Of a stretch of DNA of 29,778 bases, positions 24,744 through 29,778 are shown piece by piece. Position 1 is the first letter of the stretch. Every line of letters begins with the position of its first letter. The DNA is from an uncultured Oscillospiraceae bacterium (GTDB lineage: Bacteria; Bacillota; Clostridia; Oscillospirales; Oscillospiraceae): positions 1 through 29,778 of the forward strand of contig CAKTFW010000017.1 of assembly GCA_934561175.1 (NCBI GenBank), given 5' to 3'. The position numbers and the translations under genes were made by a program. A model generated the notes under the pieces. The model was not told where the DNA came from, did not search any database, and saw nothing but the letters and a program-made list of their open reading frames with translations.

Positions 24744-25673
24744 ATGGAAAAAATTGCTGTTTATGGCGCTGGTGTTATTGGCGCGGGCGAAGCAACTCTG
24801 ATTACAGGACACGGCATTCCATGCACGGTCATTGGCCATTCGGAACGCGGCATGGAACGCTGCCGCAAGACGATTGCGCAGAACTGGGACGATTTGATTG
24901 CGCATGGTCTGGCGGAGGAAAAACATAAGATTGCGGCCATGAAGCTGCTGAATTTGACGAACCATCCAGAGGAACTGGCAGATTGCACCTTTGTGTTTGA
25001 AGCGGTACCGGAGGATCCGGCGCAGAAACAGGCGGTCTTTGCGCAGATTGAGGAGTACGCGGCGCCGGATGTCGTCATTGCATCGTGTACCTCTTCCCTG
25101 AATGCGGGGGATCTGGCGATGCTGGTTACAAAGCCGGAAAATCTGCTGGTTGCGCATCCGCTCCAGCCGGTTCACATGATGCCGCTGGTTGAGGTTGTTG
25201 GACATGAAAGAACACCGGATGCAGTACTGCAGCGGACGACGGGACTGCTCAAGCAGCTGCACCGCGAGCCGGTGGTGCTCAGCCACAGCGTGGCCGGATT
25301 TTTGGTTAACCGGTTCCAGCAGGCGCTGTACCGAGAGTCGATTTATTTGATTGAGCAGGGCGTAACAACGGCGGACGATATTGATTTGACGATGAAATAT
25401 CTGGGAATGCGTTACGCATCAATTGGTCTGCTGGAATATTTTGACGATGTCGGACTTCCGCTGGAGAGCACGATTTGTCTGAATATCTATCCGGATCTGT
25501 GTGCGGCGACAGCAATCCAGCAACTGGTGCAGACGCATCTGGATCAAGGTGAGCAGGGAAAAGCATCCGGCTGTGGGCTGCACGATTGGTCAAAGATTGA
25601 TCTGGATGATTACAGGCAGCGGAAACAGGCACCGTTCTTCCCATCGGTAAAGCAGTGGACGATGCCGGAATAA
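24744..25673 (+). CDS. 3-hydroxyacyl-CoA dehydrogenase-like NAD oxidoreductase
   Basis: 309 residues. The Rossmann NAD motif GAGVIG starts at residue 8, followed in the family by a helix and an acidic or neutral end of beta-2. EAVPED and SCTSSLN match the 3-hydroxyacyl-CoA dehydrogenase fold. The catalytic pair is visible as His138 (AHPLQP) and Glu150, at the family's spacing of 12. The C-terminal domain begins near SVAGFLVNRFQQALY. The size fits L-carnitine dehydrogenase, L-gulonate dehydrogenase and 3-hydroxybutyryl-CoA dehydrogenase. Next to a GntP permease, a free hydroxy acid seems a likelier substrate than a CoA ester (inference). AGGGGGAAA precedes the ATG. Confidence 0.88.
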   Translation: MEKIAVYGAGVIGAGEATLITGHGIPCTVIGHSERGMERCRKTIAQNWDDLIAHGLAEEKHKIAAMKLLNLTNHPEELADCTFVFEAVPEDPAQKQAVFAQIEEYAAPDVVIASCTSSLNAGDLAMLVTKPENLLVAHPLQPVHMMPLVEVVGHERTPDAVLQRTTGLLKQLHREPVVLSHSVAGFLVNRFQQALYRESIYLIEQGVTTADDIDLTMKYLGMRYASIGLLEYFDDVGLPLESTICLNIYPDLCAATAIQQLVQTHLDQGEQGKASGCGLHDWSKIDLDDYRQRKQAPFFPSVKQWTMPE

Positions 25674-25709
25674 AGAAAAAGCGCCAACGAGAGTTGGCGC
25701 TTTTTCTTT
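25672..25709 (+). terminator. Intrinsic terminator just before attR2
   Basis: A 17-base perfect stem (25672-25688 with 25693-25709), GAGA loop, ending in TTTTTCTTT. It stops the permease-dehydrogenase transcript before it enters sigK piece 3. Confidence 0.94.
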
Positions 25710-25719
25710 GCTGGCCGGT

Positions 25720-25750
25720 ACTTACAATAATGGCGGCGCGATGTATCGCG
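25720..25750 (+). other. attR2: right junction of element 2
   Basis: Inner arm 25720-25739 (inverted match to 17236-17255), then the ATGTATCGCG core (25741-25750). In the joined circle the dyad centre falls between G and T of the core, giving a non-palindromic GT crossover dinucleotide. Confidence 0.78.
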
Positions 25751-25802
25751 GATTGAGAAAAAGGCGCTGGAGAAGCTGCGCACGGAAATGGAGGCAGGAT
25801 AG
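25743..25802 (+). CDS. sigK: sigK piece 3: last residues of sigma-K
   Basis: Read in the frame of piece 2, GTA TCG CGG gives V-S-R (shared with piece 2), followed by 16 new codons and TAG at 25800. The new residues are IEKKALEKLR then TEMEAG. They match the end of the region 4.2 recognition helix of sigma factors (IE-KAL-KLR in sigma-70 and sigma-K). There is no start codon or ribosome site, so it can only be expressed after element 2 is removed. It is too short to be found by ordinary gene callers and would normally be overlooked. Confidence 0.9.
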   Translation, partial: VSRIEKKALEKLRTEMEAG

Positions 25803-25877
25803 CAGGGCAGAAAGGACTTGCGCGAATGGTCGGCTTGCGGTATAGTGAAATACAAATGATCACAGCGGAGGATTCCA

Positions 25878-26441
25878 ATGAGGGCGTGGAAACACTTCAA
25901 GACAATTACACATCATCGCATGGTCGTGATGAAGCTATGCTTTCGGGTTGGGCTGATTTGGCAGGGATTGACCCATGACCTGTCCAAGTACTCCTGGACA
26001 GAATTTCGGGTTGGCGCCCGTTATTGCACAGGTGACCACAGCCCGAATGTGGAAGAGCGGAAAGCGCTGGGGTACTCCACTGCATGGATGCACCACAAGG
26101 GACGCAATAAGCATCACTTTGAATACTGGGTCGATTACCGTCCGGGTACGCGCACCTATGTGCCGATTGAGATGCCGCGGCGTTATCTGGTGGAAATGTG
26201 CATGGACCGTATTGCGGCCTGCAAAACTTACCACCGCGATGCCTATACGGATGCAGATGCACTGGCGTATTTGGATCGTTCCGGCGAGCATCATCAGATG
26301 AACGACACTACACACCGGCAGCTGCGGTACTTGCTGGTGATGCTGAAAGAGCACGGAGAAAAAGAGACCTTTCAATTTATCCGCACGGTTGTACTGCCGG
26401 GCAAACCATTCGCAGAACCGATTGCCATGCCGAATGAATAA
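25878..26441 (+). CDS. DUF5662 family protein
   Basis: 187 residues, full length for the family as I remember it. Conserved features: WKHFKTITHHR at the N-terminus, GLTHDLSKYSWTEF (a His-Asp pair as in HD-type metal sites), YSTAWMHHKGRNKHHFEYW, and CMDRIAACKTYH. The repeated His residues suggest metal binding, but the biochemical role is unknown. Good ribosome site GCGGAGGA before ATG 25878. It lies just downstream of sigK piece 3 and outside element 2. Confidence 0.85.
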   Translation: MRAWKHFKTITHHRMVVMKLCFRVGLIWQGLTHDLSKYSWTEFRVGARYCTGDHSPNVEERKALGYSTAWMHHKGRNKHHFEYWVDYRPGTRTYVPIEMPRRYLVEMCMDRIAACKTYHRDAYTDADALAYLDRSGEHHQMNDTTHRQLRYLLVMLKEHGEKETFQFIRTVVLPGKPFAEPIAMPNE

Positions 26442-26480
26442 TACAAAAGCGGCGGGGCCGTATGGTACAGTACCTCGCAA

Positions 26481-26515
26481 AAAAATCGCAGGAACCATTG
26501 GTTCCCGCGATTTTT
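26481..26515. terminator. Bidirectional terminator between DUF5662 and nth
   Basis: AAAAATCGC.GGAACC (26481-26496) pairs with GGTTCC.GCGATTTTT (26500-26515), one mismatch, T-run on one side and A-run on the other. It serves both converging genes. Confidence 0.92.
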
Positions 26516-26525
26516 GTTTCAGAGA

Positions 26526-27164
26526 TTATTTCCCGGAAAATGTTTTGCAGAAGGGGGCTAATGTGCATTCCCCACATTTGGGGCTGCGGGCGGTGCAGAC
26601 GGCGCGGCCATGCAGAACAATGCGGTGGCAGAAGTCAGAACTTTCTTCCGGCGGCAGCACCTTGCGCAGCTGCTGCTCACATTTCGCAGGATCCTTGGTG
26701 CCATCGGTCAGCCCCAATTTGCCGCAGATGCGGATGCAGTGTGTATCACAAACCACAGAGCCGGGGACCCGATATAAATCGCCGAGCAACAGGTTTGCGG
26801 TTTTACGGCCCACACCAGGAAGCTTCAGCAGCGCATCCATGGAATTGGGAACAACACCGCCGTATTCGGTCAGGAGCATCTGGCAGGCGAGAACAATGTC
26901 GCGGGCCTTGTGGTGATAGAATCCACAGGTTTTGACATAGGATTCAACCTCTTCCACATTTGCCTCGGCAAAGGATTGCAGGGTTGGATACCGTGCGAAC
27001 AGTGCAGGTGTTACCTGGTTGACTCTGGCGTCGGTGCATTGTGCGGACAGGCGGACGGAGATCATCAGTTCATAGTCCTTTTGATATTGCAACGCGCAGA
27101 TTGCATCTGGGTAGGCAGCCTTGAGTGCATCAATTACCGCTGCCGCGCGCTCAGTTCTTTTCAT
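26526..27164 (-). CDS. nth: Endonuclease III (DNA glycosylase/AP lyase)
   Basis: 212 residues, the standard length. Helix-hairpin-helix LPGVGRKTA carries the catalytic Lys121; the catalytic Asp140 is in VVCDTHCIR. The C-terminal iron-sulfur cluster has the exact spacing Cys190-X6-Cys197-X2-Cys200-X5-Cys206. It removes oxidised pyrimidines and cleaves the resulting abasic site in base excision repair. GGGAGGAA precedes ATG 27164. Confidence 0.96.
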   Translation of the reverse strand: MKRTERAAAVIDALKAAYPDAICALQYQKDYELMISVRLSAQCTDARVNQVTPALFARYPTLQSFAEANVEEVESYVKTCGFYHHKARDIVLACQMLLTEYGGVVPNSMDALLKLPGVGRKTANLLLGDLYRVPGSVVCDTHCIRICGKLGLTDGTKDPAKCEQQLRKVLPPEESSDFCHRIVLHGRAVCTARSPKCGECTLAPFCKTFSGK

Positions 27165-27241
27165 GGAAATTCCTCCCGGTGCGATTCGTCATATTGTGCA
27201 ATTTTCTGCTATTATACAACAGGAATGCGTCGGTTTCCATA

Positions 27242-27271
27242 TTGCGAAAGCGAGATATTTTCTGATATAAT
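27242..27271 (+). promoter_or_regulatory. Vegetative promoter of glyA
   Basis: TTGCGA (27242-27247), 18 bases, perfect TATAAT (27266-27271) with an extended TG one base before. It is about 50 bases from the glyA start, leaving a short leader. Confidence 0.75.
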
Positions 27272-27319
27272 AAAAAAGTATTATTTTTCAAACACTTTTA
27301 ACGAAGGAGTTGTTTTGTC

Positions 27320-28567
27320 ATGATTCAGGATGTCATGAAGTTTTTGTCCAAGATGGATCCGGAAGTCGGCAATGCGGTGGAGCTGGAGTATGCACGCCAG
27401 CAGCGCAATATTGAGCTGATCGCTTCTGAGAATATTGTTTCCGAAGCGGTCATGGCGGCGATGGGCTCTGTGCTGACCAACAAGTATGCAGAGGGCTATT
27501 CCGGCAAGCGGTATTATGGCGGCTGCCAGTGCGTGGACATTGTGGAGAATCTGGCGATTGAACGGGCAAAGAAGCTCTTTGGCGCCAAGTTTGCCAATGT
27601 CCAGCCGCATTCCGGCGCGCAGGCAAACTATGCCTGCTATATGGCACTGTGCAATCCTGGCGATACGGTGCTGGGTATGAATCTGGATCATGGCGGCCAT
27701 TTGACCCATGGCAGCCCGGTGAACTATTCCGGTAAATACTACAATATTGTCCCTTATGGTGTGGATGAGAAAACAGGACGGATCGATTATGACGCACTGC
27801 GGGAGCTGGCAAAGAAAGAAAAGCCGAAGATGATTATTGCCGGTGCTTCTGCATATCCGCGTGTGATCGACTTTGCGAAATTCTCTGAGATTGCGAAAGA
27901 GGTCGGCGCATATCTGATGGTGGATATGGCCCACATCGCCGGCCTGGTGGCAACCGGTCTGCATCCGAGCCCTGTGCCTTATGCAGATGTTGTGACGACG
28001 ACTACGCATAAGACGCTGCGCGGCCCGCGCGGCGGATTGATTCTCTGCAACGACGAAGCGATTGCAAAGAAGATTAACTCTGCAGTGTTCCCGGGCAGCC
28101 AGGGCGGCCCGCTGATGCACATTATTGCGGCCAAGGCAGTTTCGTTTGGCGAAGCGCTCAAGCCGGAGTTTAAGACCTACCAGCAGCAGATCGTCAATAA
28201 CGCGAAGACGCTGGCAGATGCGCTGACCAAGAAGGGCTTCAATCTTGTATCCGGCGGCACGGATAACCACCTGATGCTGGTGGACCTGCAGAACTTTGGC
28301 GAGTTGACCGGCAAGGAGATGGAGCATCGCCTGGACGAGGTCTATATTACCGTGAATAAGAACAAAGTACCGGGCGATCCGCGCAGCCCGTTTGTGACAA
28401 GTGGTATCCGTGTTGGTACACCAGCAGTGACCACGCGCGGGTTTAAGGAGCCGGAGATGGAGAAAATCGCACAGTGGATGTATTTGGCTGCCACGGACTT
28501 TGAAGCCAGTGCAGACCAGATCCGTGCAGGCGTAAACGAGCTGTGCACAAAGCACCCGGTTTATTGA
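27320..28567 (+). CDS. glyA: Serine hydroxymethyltransferase
   Basis: 415 residues, full length. ELIASENIVS at the N-terminus, GGxxxxHL (GGHLTHG) substrate-site segment, VDMAHIAGLV, and TTTTHKTLRGPRGG with the PLP lysine Lys231. It converts serine and tetrahydrofolate to glycine and 5,10-methylene-tetrahydrofolate in the cytoplasm, supplying one-carbon units. AAGGAG lies about 12 bases before ATG 27320. The rarA-like gene follows after 36 bases, so the two may be co-transcribed. Confidence 0.97.
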   Translation: MIQDVMKFLSKMDPEVGNAVELEYARQQRNIELIASENIVSEAVMAAMGSVLTNKYAEGYSGKRYYGGCQCVDIVENLAIERAKKLFGAKFANVQPHSGAQANYACYMALCNPGDTVLGMNLDHGGHLTHGSPVNYSGKYYNIVPYGVDEKTGRIDYDALRELAKKEKPKMIIAGASAYPRVIDFAKFSEIAKEVGAYLMVDMAHIAGLVATGLHPSPVPYADVVTTTTHKTLRGPRGGLILCNDEAIAKKINSAVFPGSQGGPLMHIIAAKAVSFGEALKPEFKTYQQQIVNNAKTLADALTKKGFNLVSGGTDNHLMLVDLQNFGELTGKEMEHRLDEVYITVNKNKVPGDPRSPFVTSGIRVGTPAVTTRGFKEPEMEKIAQWMYLAATDFEASADQIRAGVNELCTKHPVY

Positions 28568-28603
28568 TCTGATTTTCTGTTTTCTGTAAGGGAGGCGCTG
28601 GAA

Positions 28604-29778
28604 ATGTATCAGCCACTGGCGGATATGCTTCGGCCCAAGTCACTGGATGATGTTTGCGGTCAGCAACATATTTTGAGCCAGGATGGACTGCTCCGGCGCA
28701 TTATAGAGTCCGGAAACATTCCAAATTTAATTTTTTACGGTCCCTCTGGGACTGGTAAAACAACTGTGGCGAATATCATTGCTGCGAAGACCAATCGGAC
28801 GCTTTACAAGTTGAATGCCACAACGGCGTCATCTGCGGATATTAAAGAGATTGTCAGTCAATTGGATACTTTCCTGGCGCCTGGCGGTGCGCTGCTGTAT
28901 CTGGACGAGATCCAGTATTTTACAAAAAAACAGCAGCAGCAACTACTGGAGCATATTGAAAATGGAAAGATCACCCTGATCGCCTCTACCACAGAGAATC
29001 CGTATTTCTATGTTTATAATGCCATTCTCTCCCGTTCGACGGTCTTTGAGTTCAAGCCGGTTGAACCGGAGCAGGTGGAGCGTGCGGTAAAGCGTGCAAT
29101 TAACTACCTTGCAGAGAAAAATCAGCTGACGCCAGAGATTGAACCGCATGCACTGGAACATGTCTGCCGGGCCTGCGGCGGCGATGTCCGGAAAGCGATG
29201 AACGCGGTGGAACTTTTGTTCTCTGCATCCCATGTGGTAGGGAATACGATCCGGATTACCGAGAAGGACGCGGTGGACCTGTCTCAGAAATCGGCCATGC
29301 GTTATGACCGGGACGGGGATGAGCACTATGATTTGGTATCTGCGCTGCAGAAATCCGTCCGTGGTTCAGATCCGGATGCTGCGGTACATTATTTGGCGAG
29401 GCTCCTGGAATCGGGCGATCTGCTTTCCCCCTGCCGCCGCATCCTGGTAATGGCGGCGGAGGATGTGGGCCTGGCTTATCCGCAGATTATTCCGATTGTT
29501 AAAGCCTGTGTAGATTCTGCGCTGCAGCTTGGACTGCCGGAGGCGCAGATTCCGTTGGGGGATGCTGTAATTCTGATGGCAACCTCGCCAAAGTCAAATT
29601 CTGGTTGCATGGCAATTGAAACGGCGATGGCAGATGTCAAACGCGGAAAAACAGGACCGGTGCCACGGCAGCTTCAAAATGTTCACTGCGATGGCACCGG
29701 TTTTGAACGGGAGCAGGGATATCTGTATCCGCATAGTTTTCCGAACCACTGGGTTGCACAGCAGTATCTGCCGGACGC
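28604..29778 (+). CDS. rarA: Replication-associated recombination protein A (RarA/MgsA AAA+ ATPase), 3' end beyond window
   Basis: 391 codons are visible and the frame is open to the edge. Starts PLADMLRPKSLDD, the family's typical PLA.R.RP opening. Walker A is GPSGTGKTT, Walker B is LYLDEIQYF, sensor 1 is in IASTTENP, followed by ILSR. A RarA-type C-terminal domain has ESGDLLSPCRRILVMAAEDV and YLYPHSFPNHWV. RarA acts at stalled replication forks and is related to clamp-loader subunits and eukaryotic WRNIP1. ATG 28604 follows AAGGGAGG by 8 bases. Only the last few dozen residues are likely missing. Confidence 0.93.
   Translation, partial: MYQPLADMLRPKSLDDVCGQQHILSQDGLLRRIIESGNIPNLIFYGPSGTGKTTVANIIAAKTNRTLYKLNATTASSADIKEIVSQLDTFLAPGGALLYLDEIQYFTKKQQQQLLEHIENGKITLIASTTENPYFYVYNAILSRSTVFEFKPVEPEQVERAVKRAINYLAEKNQLTPEIEPHALEHVCRACGGDVRKAMNAVELLFSASHVVGNTIRITEKDAVDLSQKSAMRYDRDGDEHYDLVSALQKSVRGSDPDAAVHYLARLLESGDLLSPCRRILVMAAEDVGLAYPQIIPIVKACVDSALQLGLPEAQIPLGDAVILMATSPKSNSGCMAIETAMADVKRGKTGPVPRQLQNVHCDGTGFEREQGYLYPHSFPNHWVAQQYLPD

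Larger units (their letters stand above)
17229..25750 (+). mobile_element. Element 2: second skin-like intervening element in sigK, about 8.51 kb
   Basis: Bounded by the direct repeat ATGTATCGCG (17229-17238 and 25741-25750). Recombination within it converts GTA TCG CGC GGC to GTA TCG CGG ATT GAG, restoring the recognition helix in frame. Contents: small ORF, recombinase 2, SLH surface protein, gene-poor segment, GntP permease and dehydrogenase. The inner arms form an attP-like dyad unrelated in sequence to element 1. Developmental excision is inferred. Confidence 0.88.

Noticed and set aside
27172..27319. Glycine riboswitch or T-box before glyA
   Set aside because: The leader after the promoter is only about 45 bases, too short for either.
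27281..28555. 424-residue minus-strand frame over glyA
   Set aside because: Exact mirror of serine hydroxymethyltransferase codons.

Overview
The window looks like the chromosome of an anaerobic, spore-forming Clostridia bacterium, probably of the Oscillospiraceae type. The grounds are strong AGGAGG ribosome sites, a sporulation sigma factor, large serine recombinases, an SLH-anchored surface protein, DUF5662, and amino-acid fermentation genes. The genus is not determined.

The central finding is that sigK (mother-cell sporulation sigma factor) is cut into three pieces by two separate skin-like intervening elements. Piece 1 (4028-4224) carries the hydrophobic pro-sequence and the start of region 2. 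Piece 2 (16793-17239) carries the rest of region 2 through the first half of the region 4.2 helix-turn-helix. Piece 3 (25743-25802) carries the last 16 residues, the end of the recognition helix. Joining at ATGAA (4220/16793) and at ATGTATCGCG (17229/25741) gives one in-frame sigma-K of 229 residues. Each element encodes its own large serine recombinase. Each has inverted arms just inside its ends that become a symmetric attP-like dyad when the ends are joined, and the two dyads have different sequences.

Layout. 1-2395 (-): edge-truncated secreted coiled-coil protein. 2671-3906 (-): OFA-family MFS transporter. 4028 on: sigK piece 1. Element 1 (about 4220-16797, 12.6 kb) holds a flippase-like membrane protein, recombinase 1 with a small overlapping upstream ORF (-), a complete branched-chain-amino-acid-type ABC transporter (livGFHM plus binding lipoprotein), and an operon of creatininase-family amidohydrolase, polysaccharide-deacetylase-like protein, threonine-dehydratase-like PLP enzyme and asparaginase. 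sigK piece 2 follows. Element 2 (about 17229-25750, 8.5 kb) holds a small ORF overlapping recombinase 2, an 1196-residue beta-helix/SLH surface protein (-), a gene-poor stretch with a pentanucleotide repeat, and a GntP-type permease paired with a 3-hydroxyacyl-CoA-dehydrogenase-like oxidoreductase. Then come sigK piece 3, a DUF5662 gene, nth (-), and glyA-rarA (+, running off the right edge).

How it may work (inference): the elements stay in place in growing cells and the forespore, so their transport and catabolic cargo is inherited. In the mother cell both must be excised before sigma-K can be made, a two-step lock. Recombinase 1 has a sigma-E-like promoter just upstream, whereas recombinase 2 lies immediately downstream of and co-oriented with sigK piece 2. 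Excision of element 1 could therefore connect the sigK promoter to recombinase 2 and make the steps ordered.
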